From NCBI GenBank assembly GCA_947184155.2, contig CAMXCT020002079.1:493004-557003 (forward strand): 64,000 nt of DNA, read 5' to 3'. The position numbers and the translations under genes are program-made. Shown here one piece after another: positions 20,281-32,695 of this stretch. The DNA comes from Cladocopium goreaui (taxonomy: Eukaryota > Sar > Dinophyceae > Suessiales > Symbiodiniaceae). The notes beneath the pieces were generated by a model. That model did not search any database and was not told where the DNA came from. It worked only from the letters and a program-made list of their open reading frames with translations. Within the stretch, counting starts at the first letter, position 1; each line of letters opens with the position of its first letter.

Positions 20281-20834
20281 ACATATTACAACATATTCCA
20301 AGTTAAAAACTGCGATTTTGGGGTCATGATTCCGGGGTGCCTACTATTGGACCTCCTCTTCAGGTCCATCATCAACAATCCGCTCTCCGGATTCCAACCA
20401 CTGGCCTCAGGTGGCTTGGGTGTTGGGTGCCTTAAAATTCTCCACTCAGGTGTTGCCCCCCTGGTTTTTCATAGGGTTTTCATAGGTTTTTCATAGGTTC
20501 ATAGTGGTGAATACTGGTTCATACTGGTTCATACTGGGTTGGTTTTGCGGTTCATCCGCCCGGAAATATCAGACTTGGGGGCTACTGGGAGTAGAATTCC
20601 GGACATCCAGCCAGGGAGAAAAAGCGCGCGGGTGATTGATGCGAAGGAATTGCGATGGAAAATATTCAGTGGCAATGCCAAATCGACAACGAATCGAATC
20701 CCAGACCTTCCAAATCCATCCGTCTGGGGGGTATGTCAGGGATGGACTTTTCTTCGTGCAAGGATGATAGGATGATGGTTCATGATGAGGAGGAGGAGGA
20801 TGACGACGAGGATGCTGATGATGTTTGTAACGAC

Positions 20835-20938
20835 TACCCTCTGGTAAACTAACATAACTATGGAAAATCACCATTTTCAATGGGAAAATCCACTATAAAT
20901 GGTCATTTTCAATAGCTATGTTAAATTACCAGAGGGTA
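20835..20938. mobile_element. TACCCTCTGG element, copy 10 (subfamily A)
   Basis: Left GGTAAACTAACATAAC, right GCTATGTTAAATTACC with full outer ends. Confidence 0.9.
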
Positions 20939-21317
20939 GTATGGTTGTGTTGGACTGTTTTACTCCAACAATCTCAAAGGGCCACCGTGGGACCCACCAC
21001 TGATGCAAGCTTTGCAGACTGGTCACACCAAGGGTTTGCTTGACCCTTACATTTGGATGATTAAAGCCAAGATTTGAGGGTGAAGTTTTTCAGACTTGGA
21101 GGTTTAATTCTGGCATCGTTCAGATGCCAGGATTTCCACTGTTTTCTATGTAGATTCATGGTGATCCACAACAGCAAAAACCATCCCCAATCTGTGGTTC
21201 TGTGGTTTATTGTATGCTTATGGGATGTTTTGGTATCCCGGATTCCCAATCAAATCATCCCAAGTATCATCCCTATGTCAAATGAAAGTATGGCTGTCAG
21301 ATCATTTGGGGTTGAGT

Positions 21318-21355
21318 ACCTTCTGCTAATCTATATAACATAGCTATAGCAGCTA
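21318..21355. other. Degraded TACCCTCTGG-element end
   Basis: TACCTTCTGCTAATCTATATAACATAGC resembles the left terminus of subfamily A; the remainder is replaced by an AT microsatellite. Confidence 0.4.
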
Positions 21356-21367
21356 TGGACAATTACA

Positions 21368-21545
21368 ACTTATATATATATTATAATATATATAATATAT
21401 ATAATATATATATATATATAATATATATAATACACACATAATACATATACAACATATATACATATATACATATAACACACATATATAATAATATATAATG
21501 ATAATAATAATAATAATAATATATATATATATATATTATAATATA
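21368..21545. repeat. AT and AAT microsatellite block
   Basis: (AT)n, ACACATATA and (AAT)n runs over about 175 bases. Confidence 0.85.
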
Positions 21546-21600
21546 CTTATGTATATCATGGAGCTAGTCCAAGAATGGGCTTTACATAAAAACAATGATG

Positions 21601-21665
21601 ATACCCCTCTTGTAATTTCGCAGTTAGCTATGAAAATCACCATTTTGAAGAGGTAAACCATGATT
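21601..21665. other. Degraded TACCCTCTGG-element end
   Basis: TACCCCTCTTGTAATTTCGCAGTTAGC then AAAATCACCATTTTGAAGAGG: left half of an element with no right terminus. Confidence 0.4.
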
Positions 21666-21714
21666 GAATCAATGGGAATTTCCGGTGTTGAAATCATGGG
21701 TGTTTGTTCATCTT

Positions 21715-21845
21715 TGAATCACCATTAAATCACCATTAAATCATATTAAATCCCATTAAAATACCATTAAATCACCATTAAATCACCATTAAATCCCATT
21801 AAATCACCATTGAAATCCAATAAATCACCATTAACGGAAAATTAA
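21715..21845. repeat. Tandem repeat, AAATCACCATT unit
   Basis: Roughly eleven 11-base units AAATCACCATT / AAATCCCATT. Confidence 0.8.
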
Positions 21846-22710
21846 AATTACCAATATCATGGGTCGGTATCAACTCCCCACACCCACCCCACCCTGCGCC
21901 AGGCAGCCGCAGCACAACGCTGTGGGGCTCCGGGACGTATTTTGCCCCTTGGCGCATGGGGGGACCTCGGCGACCACAAAAAGCTGCAGAACAAGCATTG
22001 AAACCTCGATTTTTATGGTTTTTTTATTGGGGATGTTTTGTTCAAAATCTCAGAAAATATGGAGACTATATGGAGAATATATGGATGATGATATCACTCG
22101 TATTACTATGTTTGGGTGGTTTACAATGGCTTTGACTGGAACTTGAGTAGCTGGTATGCATGAATGTCTTTCTTAAGATGGCAGTAACTAGGAGAGATTC
22201 AACACCATTTTCAGACACACCCAAAGTTTCACATATTTTCATATGGTTCATTGTACTGTATATCCAATTGTCCTTGGCCCTATGAATATATATATATATA
22301 TCGCTATTGATATTCCATTAAATCCCCTATTCTTATCTCAGACACATCGGGAACCGCTGAAAGTCGGTGCTTGAGGCCCGAGATGCCAAGTACGTGGCGG
22401 ACGGCGGCTTTTGTGGCACACCAGATATGAACGGCAGTCGCAGGAGCGAAAGGCCGAGTGGTTTGTACTCCAATCCCCAACTCCCTAGATTTGATACTTC
22501 AGAAATGTTGAGAACCTCATTTTCCCCATTGAAATGGCTAGGGGATCCCGAATTTTTGGAGCCACAATCCCGAATATTAGAGAGCTCGCTATGTGGGGTT
22601 TGAAAATGCAGGTTCCAGGAAGTCTAATCATGGGACTGCAGATGTTTCAGCCAGTCCCACTGGCTGATTGGTGGAGGTGCGAACCTGAAAATTAAACAGG
22701 TAGATGAAGA

Positions 22711-22815
22711 TACCCTCTGGTAAACTAACATAGCTATGGAAAATGGCCCATTTATAGTGGATTTACCCATAAAAAATGGTGATTTTCCATAGTTATGTTA
22801 GTTTACCAGAGGGTA
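22711..22815. mobile_element. TACCCTCTGG element, copy 11 (subfamily A)
   Basis: Left GGTAAACTAACATAGC, right GTTATGTTAGTTTACC; both outer ends perfect. Confidence 0.9.
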
Positions 22816-23129
22816 AATTGAACGCCCCTCCATTTTGTCCCAAGATGAAATCATCGGTGCGCTTGCGAGATGTTGCGAGTTGCGGGTGAGGCCAGGCTAT
22901 ATTTAATTTGGCTTTGATCAGATAGGAGGTTTTTTGTAACCCCAAAAAAACGGAAAAGGATGCAGAAAAGGTTGAAGTTACCACAATTTAAGGGAACTTG
23001 TGTTTTTCTATATCTTCTTGGGGGTGACTAGTTGCCCGAAAACGTCCCTTCAGAAGTGCATTCAAAAAAATGGTAAATCAAGATAGACTCGGACCCCTGA
23101 GATTTTGTTTCCCACTTCGAAAGCTATAT

Positions 23130-23250
23130 CTGGTTGGCGGTTTGGAACATGACTGGATTATATATATTGGGCATAATTCATCATCCCAAGTGACGTTCAC
23201 TCACTCACTCCATGAGACCATGATTTTTCAGAGGGGTAGGTCAACCAGGT
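23130..23250. mobile_element. CTGGTTGG...CCAG repeat, copy 1 (diverged)
   Basis: Starts CTGGTTGGCGGTTTGGAACAT and ends TTTTTCAGAGGGGTAGGTC...CCAG, with ATATATTGGGCATAATTCATCATCCCAAGTGAC inside in broken form. Two cleaner copies are at 25530-25634 and 62768-62868. Confidence 0.6.
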
Positions 23251-24197
23251 CAACCATGCAGATATGAGATGGTTGGTGCGACTTGCAGGATGTTGATGTG
23301 CTTGCTGATCATGGGAATGCCATGCCTGGGGGATCCCAGTCACAAGGCCAGGGCAGGTGTGCCTGCAGTGCCTGCTGATCATCAAAGATGTGGATGAATA
23401 TGATGATATATACCATCAACCAACCATACTTGGGGAGATTTTTGTTGGGATACTTTCTGGATTTGTATGAACTACGGTATTTTTTCGGATAGTCGACCAG
23501 ATGAATGAATGTGAAGGCACATCCGAGAGGGTTTGCCCAAGACTGTTTGGCACTTGAACCAGGACATCGAAACAATGGGAACCTGATCTTCTCAAGAGGT
23601 TTGTATAATTTGTTTTTTCCTTATTTTTTTCAGACAAACCCTGAGTATCCCCGAGTTGGTTATACATCCTGTACTGAGGGGCAACGATGCTGCGGGGAGC
23701 CTACGGGTATGGCACCTGCTTTTCTAAGTTAATTTCACATCCGTTTTCACAAACCATACCTATGGCACGAAAAAAAACATGTCCAGTCATATATCCCATG
23801 AATTTCCATGATGTATATAATCACAAATGCAATCACTAAATCCCATAAAAAATCTCCCATTACATATCCTATGATATCCTATGATATATCCATTGAACAT
23901 CCCATAATATATCATCCCGTTCTAGTGGGTAAATTTAATGACGACCCTGGGCTGTTCTCCCGAAGCCTGGAATGCATGATGATGGGCCTTTCGGGGTACT
24001 CATCCCACTAACAGGGAACAAGAACAGCCTTATTTCAGGTTAGTGAATTATTCTTATTCATCCCTTAAAATTAGCATTATATACGTATATAATCGTATAT
24101 AATTAAATATATATATATAAACATATAAGTTTAGTGAGATTTATTATCATTTACCTATATTTACCCAGATTAGACATACCATGACTGACAGATGGGA

Positions 24198-24305
24198 GTT
24201 TCCTAAAATAAAGCTACCCCAATAGCTGGATGGTGTATAATATTTTATAATGGAAAAATCGACTATTTAAGTGGATGATTTGGGGGTACCCCCATTTTAG
24301 GAAAC
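24198..24305. mobile_element. Hairpin element, GTTTCC family
   Basis: GTTTCCTAAAATAAAGCTACCCC at the left is mirrored by GGGGGTACCCCCATTTTAGGAAAC at the right. It directly abuts copy 12 of the TACCCTCTGG family at 24306. Confidence 0.65.
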
Positions 24306-24415
24306 TACCCTCTGGTAAACTAACATAGCTATTGAAAATGGCCATAGAAATAGTTGATTTACCCATTGAACATGGTGATTTTCCAGTTCGCTATGTTAGT
24401 CATTACCAGAGGGTA
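24306..24415. mobile_element. TACCCTCTGG element, copy 12 (subfamily A)
   Basis: Left GGTAAACTAACATAGC, right GCTATGTTAGTCATTACC. It is the last copy before a 26-kb stretch with none. Confidence 0.9.
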
Positions 24416-25529
24416 CCATATAATATAGCCCATGACATCACTCGGTGTCAAAACCACTTGTTCAGGGCGTCCTTCCTTTCCGCCACAAGCCTCCGCGGGG
24501 GGACCTGGGAGTAGCCGCTTGCGGGTGTCATCGTAGCCATGGCTGGCAATGGAAATCCCCGATCCATGGACGTTTCAATGGGAAATTCATAGGAAAACAT
24601 GGGAAAATATGGAACACTCCATTATAACTGGAGGTTTATAGCTGGAAGTTATCTATACATCTGAAATTTTCCAGGTGCCATGTTTGACTGCCAGAAGGTA
24701 GTTATCTGGCTTTTATCTGATGCCTTGTGCGAGCCACCATCCCAAGCCTCACAAACCTATGGAAATTTCCCACATTTCCAGGGGATACAACTAGCATCAA
24801 CGGCATCCATCTTTTGGAGACACGGAGAAATTCTATGGAGATACGACTAAACGGATGGATATTTTATGGAGGTATAATTGGGCAATAGAACGGGCTTCAG
24901 CGGGGATAGAACGGTTTTTTCGTTGGAGAATATTGGAGATATACTCAACAAGATATTCTGGGTTTGTATGATAATGATTGATAATTGGGGATACCTCAAT
25001 GGCTTAATGATTTAATCAATCTTAAGGCAAAACTGATGATGGTGATGAGGAGCACATTTTCGTCGGCTTCGGATTGGTTACGAATCGTTCCCTCACTGAA
25101 AAATCGGTTGGGAATTGGGGACCAATGGTTGCCAATGGCCCCCCGAGTTCATGGTTTTCCTGGCGACTTTCCAGTTGAATATAGTTGAATATAGTTGAAT
25201 GCCTCCAGTGAGTGGAGTTGTCTTGTTTACAAGTGTTGGGGCCGAGTTTGTGCCGAGTTTGTCAGTGTTCTGTCCCTGGGACATATATTTGATCCATATA
25301 GTGATCCCAATTGACCGATATTGACCGAATGCGAGTGATCTGAGGCATCGATATCACAGCTCAGTGGATTGTTTGGCAAGTCCAGAGGTTATGGTGGCAG
25401 CTTGGCTTGAGCTGGGAGCATACCCCTGGAACCATTTGAAGAGGGTTTATATAGGGATTCCGCGAACGTTGCAGGGGTTGGAGGGACTTCGTGTATGCTC
25501 CAAAGGTATGTTCAAATCTATGAAGATAT

Positions 25530-25634
25530 ACTGGTTGGTGGTTTGGAACATTTTTTATTTTTCCATATATTGGGAATAATCATCCCAACTGACTTTCATA
25601 TTTTTCAGAGGGGTAGGTATACCACCAATCAGTA
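25530..25634. mobile_element. CTGGTTGG...CCAG repeat, copy 2
   Basis: CTGGTTGGTGGTTTGGAACAT at the left; TATACCACCAATCAGT at the right is its imperfect inverse. Inside are ATATTGGGAATAATCATCCCA and CATATTTTTCAGAGGGGTA. Confidence 0.7.
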
Positions 25635-26895
25635 TACGAGCGTTTTCCGTTCATGCCCCAACTCTATCTCTAATGACCTCAGCCGACCTTGAGGACATCC
25701 ACCGTCATTCTTGTACGTGAAAAACAAGTTATGGTTTCGGATCAATTTTAATCAATGTGGGGTGGGTTTGACCCACATGATCTGAATCAAGCGTGTGTGT
25801 ACCGAATTTAAACATGTACCTCTGACTGGTTTTGTTTCCAATTGAAGGGAGATCCACCGTTTTTTTCTTGGGTGCGATTCTTTGGTCCCCAATTTTTGCT
25901 GTCATAGATGTGCAAAACGTACTTGCTAGATCATGCTAGGGGTGGGGTCAAAACCTGTGATATACCTGTGATATTGTTTGTAAAGCAACATTATCTATAA
26001 ATCCCAGCTGTATGTTAATTATGTATAATTATGTATGCGAATTTTACACATATTCATTAATCAGTCTATTTATTTATTGGAGTGTAGTATCTGTAGTGCC
26101 TCCAAAGCCTTAGATGCTCCCCTGAGCCAGAAAAACACATGTATGTACATTATACACATACATATTATACATACATGCCATGGTCAAACCATTTATAATG
26201 GCCAATGCAAGGATTCCGTAATCATGGCAGGAAGGATACTATCCATGGGCTCCCATAGCCCCGGTGGACGAAGCATTGCTACGGATACATACGGAAAAAC
26301 ATTTTGTAAATCAATGGTAACTCAAAATAAAAAATGGTAGATCTACATGTCAAAGAGGTGGATCATCTATGGCTTTCCATGGCTTTCCATGGCTTTCCAT
26401 GGCGGCCCCTCTTAAAAAAATTACAACAAGGGTCAACGCCTCGCCTGAGATCCAGCAATCTGGTGCAGCCATGCCTGCTTATGCTGGGACGCTCAATTGG
26501 ATGATGGGAAAAACAAAAAAAAAACATTGTAAAAAGCCACAAGGTGGTGCCCCATAGCCAGCTAAGTTGACTTATATCTTCGTGAATTCTATGGTTTATG
26601 GTAGATATAACTATAGTTAATGGGGTTTATAAACAACCTTATATATAATTGGGGGGCACCATCCTGCATGGGGTGCCAGGGTTTTTCCTGAAACAATCCA
26701 ATGATTCAAGCCTTGTTACAATAATGTAGGAATTATAGAATATGTTGATTTCCGTATTGACACCTCTATGATCTTACATTGGAACTGCTATTTAAAAAAA
26801 GGTCACCATGGCCAAATCAAGCGCCTGAGATGTTCACCGGAGTTTATATTACGAAGTTAACTAACTATTGCCGTTGCCCATGTTTCTTCATCCTG

Positions 26896-26955
26896 AATAT
26901 ACATATATATATAATATATATATATTAATAAATAAACAAATAAATAAATAAAGGA
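26896..26955. repeat. AT and AAAT microsatellite
   Basis: (AT)n followed by AATAAATAAACAAATAAATAAATAAA-type units. Confidence 0.75.
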
Positions 26956-27464
26956 TAGGTGAATATTTGTTGTTTCTTCAAATTTCCATATTTCTGAGAA
27001 TTGGATGATGGGAAATTTTGACAGGACACCCCGGTATTTGAGGATACAACAGGCATTTCCTGTCTGATTTCCTGTAGATGTTTCCTTCAATCCATAGTCC
27101 CCCAGCCCCCCCAGGTCATCACCTTTGCCTGATCCGGGCAAGTGTTGTCTTTCCGTCCAAGTCGCGCGGTGTGCGTTCCGTTGCCGACCTGAGATGAGGA
27201 CATGGGTGTGTCCCACGCGGGGAAGTGCTGAAGCAATCTATCCAATCGAAAAGCCACGATTTTGATCATGTTTGATAAACATCTTGGCTTCTATAACTGA
27301 CCACTTTAGGGGCATTTTAGAACCTGAAATTGTTGGGTTTGAACAGTAATCAGTGGGCATCGAACAGAACTACTGGGATGTAATTTGATGTAATATTAGA
27401 TATTTTGGTTCCTGCATCTTCCTACAACCGGACTTTGCCCAGAAAGCAATGGATTATATCTATA

Positions 27465-27465
27465 A

Positions 27466-27498
<33 letters not shown>

Positions 27499-27575
27499 GT
27501 ACATATATATATATACATATATATATATATGCAGTATATATATATGCAGTATATATATATGTATATATATATATA
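27465..27575. repeat. AT/TATGCAG/TATGTAC microsatellite
   Basis: (AT)n punctuated by ACAT, GTAC and two GCAGT units. Confidence 0.85.
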
Positions 27576-27693
27576 ATGGTTGTAACGTGGGTCCCAGGTT
27601 TGAAACATCCCTATTTTAAACAATGCACAGTTTCATAAACGGTTTACGGCATCTCAGGATCACATCGTTTCGAAGTCAGAGAGTCTGGATTTG

Positions 27694-27804
27694 ATGTGGG
27701 TAAAACAATGCCATAAACTACCCATGACTGGGAATGGTAAATATACTATATACCACCTATAAAAATGGTGATTTGGGGATGGTTTATGATTTTTTCACCC
27801 ACAT
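27694..27804. mobile_element. Hairpin element, ATGTGGGT family
   Basis: ATGTGGGTAAAACAATGCCA at the left pairs imperfectly with GATTTTTTCACCCACAT at the right, with ACTACCCATG and GGGATGGTTTAT as inner arms. Confidence 0.5.
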
Positions 27805-29320
27805 TATATTCCATATACTCTCAATCTTGTTGCTAAGGATACTAAGGATGCAGCTTTATCCAGCACAAGCTGTTGAAAACTGTCGGACTGTGCACCCTGT
27901 GGGTTACCTTGCCCTGCCATTGTGGCATATTGTGACCAACCCGCGCCGCGGCGGACTGCCAATTCACTGCATGTTTGAAGCAACGGGCATCCAGTACCGT
28001 TGCTTCCACTACAGGGCACTCCATCGGTCTTTTGATGTCTGGGATGCCAAAAAGGGCTAGGGCCTGATCTGACTCAAGCTACAACTAAATCCCAATGCTT
28101 GCAGCGGGTAAATCATGGTGAATCCACAATAAAACTACCATGTACTAACCACCTTAAACATCCTTAAACCGATGAACATGTTCCCTACATCAAAAACGGA
28201 CAGAAATAGATACCACGAACTCCACTGGTTAATCAGCATGCTCCATCAAGATTGCAATTTATATCGGCTGCGCACCCAGATAAGTGTTCAAGGAAACCAT
28301 CATGTGCTTTTACTAAGAAAAAGGGGTTTCGTTTTATGGTTCTTTACTGTCCATCAACATTCTGGTCATCCCATGTCATCCCCAAAAAGATGCAGAAAAG
28401 TAAATCACCATTGAAATAAGGAAGACATGGGAAGATTCACTTTTCTCGCTGGTTACCCCATTAAACCCCCTAAAAATTGTATTTTCCCTGTCACCATTAA
28501 ACCCCCTTAGTAAGTTATTTCCAGACATGAGTTATTTGTTCATGGTTGGTATAGAGTCTTCATCAACTGGCAGCCAGACGTGTCACCTAGCGGACCTAGC
28601 GCCACATACGACCGAGACGGGCCTTGTGGAGAAAATGCAAGCTGTCTGAAAATGGGGGGATACCGGGTTTTGAATCATCCAATTTACGTGTAACTATTGT
28701 AATGTACCAGATGTTTTTTCAAACTCATAATTACTCTAATGAACCAGTATGATTATTGTAATTCTGGTACAGTTTTGACATTATAATATGAACAATTACT
28801 CATACAATGATCCAAGTTCGGGAATGTCAATTGTTTGGGGGAATATTCAAACATGAATAGGAACCGAAGATTAAAGTCCTATGTTTGAAGGTGAACAGGG
28901 ATCCATTGTATCACTGTACCTGAAAATGGAAAAAGGATAATTTACTCCAATGTATGGTAACTCTAGTAACTCTAGTAGGGAAAACGATGATTGACCAGAT
29001 TTAGGGGTACCCTACTGTGGACAAATTAATTATTGATTTGAGTGGCTCAAAACAAAAGCATTACTAGGCCCATATAGACCTGATTGTGTTTCTAGTATGA
29101 AGCCCGTCTAAAGTTGGTCAATGAATTTGAGCCATGGCTTTCTGTCGATATGACCAGGTTCTAGGTTCCACAATGAACTGCATTTCAGGGTGAAAAAATG
29201 ATGCTTAAGCAACCACCTTTGGGTGCCAATGCAGATATGACACTCAGCTGCTATTGTCTTCGAGATTTGGATTTGGCGATCACGAGCGCGTAAGATGAAC
29301 ATCTGGAGCCCCAATCCAAA

Positions 29321-29402
29321 CCCATATGCTCCATGTATGGTATATTTACCTACAAAACTGGGTGATTTTTGGGGCAAATATACCATACATGGAGCATATG
29401 GG
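29321..29402. mobile_element. Hairpin element, CCCATATGCTCCATG family, copy 2
   Basis: Arms CCCATATGCTCCATGTATGG and CCATACATGGAGCATATGGG match over at least 25 bases. The centre, ACCTACAAAACTGGGTGATT, is the same as in copy 1 (20165-20280). Confidence 0.85.
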
Positions 29403-29929
29403 AAATACGCAAGATACGCAAGTCAAACTTTTTGACGTGTGACAAGCGAACAGCGTCCGTTTAAGACGAAGCGTCCGAAACCACTTCGCGGATTTGCACA
29501 GGGCTCGTTCTCCGTGGCGCAACGATCGGCGTGAGCGAAACAACACAATTTCTGGTGGAAACTCCCCATGAAGATGAATTGGACATCCTTGGATTGCTGG
29601 GCCGGGCATTGTCACATGAAGTCATTTCGTAGCATCATTTTTGCATCATAGCTGCCCACCATTGTGGGAATCCATCCTTGTGCTTCCAGGGTCCCAGTCT
29701 GCTGCGATCAGACTCAAGATCCTGTTGCCACCGGTGACCTTTCATAAACATCTACAAACTCCCATAACAATCCATGACTACCAAAAAAGCCACTCATTGC
29801 GTTAAAAGCGCTCGCTTGTGATTTCGCATTTTGCCTCGCGATCTGCTGTGCCTGCAGTGCTGGTGAATCCCTGGTGACTACCCCATGACTATGACAACCC
29901 ATGGACCATGACGAACCATAACAACCCAC

Positions 29930-30290
29930 GTTCACCTATGACCATTCATGCTCACCCATGACCCAGGACAACCCAGGACCACCCATGACAATCCATAACA
30001 ACATATTTTTCGCAAACCATGACCACCTACCACTCATTCACACCCATTCGCCACCCATTTGCCACACATTCACCACCCACTCACCACCCATTCACCATCC
30101 ATTCACCACCTACTCACCACCCACTCACTGCGCCCATCATACTCATGGCCCGCCACCTGCCCACGTACCCACAGACCCTCGCACCCACGTACCCACGTAC
30201 CCACCTACCCACCTAACCATGTATGGAACCCACCAACCCACCAACCCAATATTCATTTAGCCACCTAGCCACCGAACCATTTTTATAGCC
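29930..30290. repeat. CACCCATTCACC-type repeat tract
   Basis: Imperfect repeats of CACCCATTCACCAC and CCCACGTACCCACC; all three + frames are nearly free of stops for this reason alone. Confidence 0.8.
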
Positions 30291-30394
30291 ACCTCCATTC
30301 CTGCCATTCCCATCCTGCCCATTTACCAACCTATCCCCTTGCCTACTTTCCTAGCTACCTAGCGACCATGACCCAACACTTAAGAGCACACAGA

Positions 30395-30640
30395 TGGACA
30401 ACCCAACACAGCGCACCCAGCCCAGAGCACCGAGCCAGCACCCAACACGCAACACCCAGCAGCCACCAGCCAGCAACCAGCATCCAGCATCACCCAATAT
30501 CACCCAGCACCACCCATCACCACTCATGACCAGCTGTGACCACCCAGCACGGCTAGCACCATCAGCGCCACCAGCAAACACCATGGACTAGCACCACAAG
30601 TGCCACCACCAGCGGCACCACCAGCACCATGAGCAACAAA
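30395..30640. repeat. CAGCACCC/CACCAGC-rich tract
   Basis: Short degenerate repeats of CACCCAGCA, AGCCACC and CACCAGCACC. Confidence 0.7.
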
Positions 30641-31967
30641 ACCGACGCCACCAATTGCATCCAATCCAATTGCTACGTTTACTTCTGCGTTACGTTTGCT
30701 ACTCCAGCCAGTAGATGTTCTCTTGCTGCTATCATGATGTTATATGAGGTTGGCATATAATTTATGTTTTTAGATTAATACTATTCAATATTAATATGTT
30801 TACATTTGCCCATGTGCAGATACTTTAATGAACATAATGTTGGTATATTGTTTGTTATCATGTTTTGCTTTCACTCACATGACGCATTTATATGTTCATC
30901 GCATTTGATAATCATTTCCTTCGTGTTTTTCACATCCGTTCCGTTGTTTCGATTCTCTTGGCACAGGCATTTGTCCTGTTTTTGCCGTTTTGGCCACGGA
31001 TTGTCAGCTCCAGATAGTGCCAGCCGTTTGCATCGGCAGTTGCAAACACGAAGGCGTTGAACCGTTGAAACACCAAAAAACATTTCACACCGGACAAATC
31101 ATGCGCCTACGCTTTCTTGGAACATCGAGTGTGTTCGTCAATACTTCTGCTTCGGGGCCCAAGCCTCACCGCAAAGCAGCGAGGGGAAAAAACAGAACAA
31201 CGGTTGGATTGCTTTACTTCAAATCCCACCGCGACCAAATCTTGCCATAGTTTCCAGCATTTCATCTGGAACTATACGTGGCATATATTTTCCGACATTG
31301 TATTTTAGCATTCTACCTGGCATGTATTCTGGCCTTCTATCTGCCATTCATTTTGGCATTCATTCTGGTCGTTTTTTCCCATTCTCTCTGACCTCCTATT
31401 GTGGCATTCTTTTGGCCTTCTAATCCGACATTTTCCCCGAAATGGGGATTGCCGGACCTCGACCGCGATACTCGCAGTTGAGGTCCGGCAGTGCCCATTG
31501 AGATCTGGATCTCGCGGTTGAGGTCCGGCAGTGCCTACTGAGATTTGGGCCTCGCAGGTGAGGTCCTGCAGTGCCTAGTGAGATCAGGAGCTTGCGGTTG
31601 GGGTCCGGCAGTGCCCAGTCAGATCTAGAGTTCGCGGTTGGGGTTCGGCAAATCATATAAAATGTGGAAACCCTCATCTGGCTGGTGGGGAAGGACAATA
31701 TAGGAAAATGTCGCTGAGGTCCATGCAACGTCCGACCTGCGAGGCTAGTTTCACATATTATCGCAATGCCTCAGTTGCAATGCCATGCTCGCGTTGGGGG
31801 CGAACCCTCCGCGGCCTAGCCTAACGCGTTCTTATAGGAGAGGCTATGGAAATTTTTAAATCTACGCGCAAACACAGTATGTTCCTTTGACATTTTTTTG
31901 TTCTGACTAATTTATTCCTCACCTGCCAGGTGAGGGTTGTTAGATTTTATCAGAGCTGTTCTCCTCC

Positions 31968-32022
31968 TCCTCCTCCGCCTCCGCATCCGCCTCCTCCTCC
32001 TCCTCCGCCTCCTCCTCCTCGC
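31968..32022. repeat. CTC microsatellite
   Basis: (CTC)n with CGC interruptions inside the right arm of the palindrome. Confidence 0.85.
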
Positions 32023-32029
32023 AGTCCAG

Positions 32030-32338
32030 ATCCCAGTGGGCACAGCCGGACCTCCACCGCGAGCTCCAGATCCCAGTGGGCACTGCCGGACCCCTACTGC
32101 GAGCTGCAGATCCCAGTGGGCACTGCCGGACCTCAACCGCGACTTCCAGGTTGCAGTGGGCACTGCCGGACCCCAACCGCGACTTCCAGATCGCAGTGGG
32201 CACTGCCGGACCTCAACCGCGACTCCCAGATCGCAGTGGGCACTGCCGGACCCCAACCGCGACTTCCAGATCGCAGTGGGCACTGCCGGACCTCAACCGC
32301 GAGTTCCAGATCGCATTGGGCCCTGCCGGACCTCAACG
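32030..32338. repeat. Minisatellite, ~40-base unit
   Basis: About eight units of the form CAGTGGGCACTGCCGGACC followed by CAACCGCGACTTCCAGATCG. The unit length is not a multiple of three, which makes all frames cycle through the same peptides and yields long false ORFs. Confidence 0.85.
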
Positions 32339-32340
32339 GG

Positions 32341-32695
32341 AAGAATGTCACAAAAAATGTCAGATAGAATGTCAGAAGATATGCCAGATAGAATACCAAA
32401 AAGAATTTCAGAAAAAATGCCAGAAGATATGCCAGACAGAATGCGAGAAGATATGCCAGAAAGAATGTCAGAAGATATGTCAGATAGAATGTCAGAAGAT
32501 ATGCCAGATAGAATGCCAGAAAAAATGCCAGAAGATATGCCAGATAGAATGTCAGATAGAATGTCAGAAGATATGCCAGATAGAATGCCAGAAGATTTGC
32601 CAGATAGAATGCCAGAAGATATGCCAGAACACATGCCAGAAAATATGGCGGATAGAATGCCAGAAGATTTTGAAAGATAGAATGCCAGAAAATTT
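32341..32695. repeat. Minisatellite, 24-base unit
   Basis: About fourteen units of AGAATGCCAGAAGATATGCC plus AGAT. In one frame this would spell repeats of RMPEDMPD, but no start, splice or partner supports translation. Confidence 0.85.

Larger units (their letters stand above)
10390..24420 (+). other. Gene-like region: small GC-rich islands separated by intron-like DNA
   Basis: At least five islands of 90-160 bases have an open frame with balanced amino-acid use and plausible AG and GT flanks on the + strand (11541-11634, 13822-13975, 14433-14541, 15745-15901, 17659-17773). Further weak ones lie near 10395-10470, 11900-12010, 12740-12830, 16255-16380, 20535-20720, 21870-21990 and 22345-22430. 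The gaps are AT-rich and carry inverted-repeat elements, as in the introns of the transporter gene further on. I could not chain the islands into one phase-consistent protein, so one or several genes are possible. No family is certain. Confidence 0.35.
24416..29320. other. Mostly non-coding, intron-like or intergenic
   Basis: Long AT-rich stretches with a CTGGTTGG repeat, microsatellites and a hairpin element annotated separately. One island at 27845-28060 has an open + frame (PLWHIVTNPRRGGLPIHC, then RCFHYRALHRSFDVWDAKKG), but the opposite strand and a second frame are also open there, so I do not call it a gene. Short triplets of GGCTTTCCAT occur at 26370-26402. Confidence 0.4.
29403..31254. 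other. Non-coding region with CAC/ACC-rich tracts
   Basis: Two low-complexity tracts are annotated separately. A GC-rich patch at 29410-29600 and an open frame at 30990-31250 show no recognisable domain or splice pattern. Confidence 0.4.

Noticed and set aside
27845-28060. Coding island with a good-looking frame
   Set aside because: A second + frame and the minus strand are also largely open, and no splice pattern or family supports one choice.
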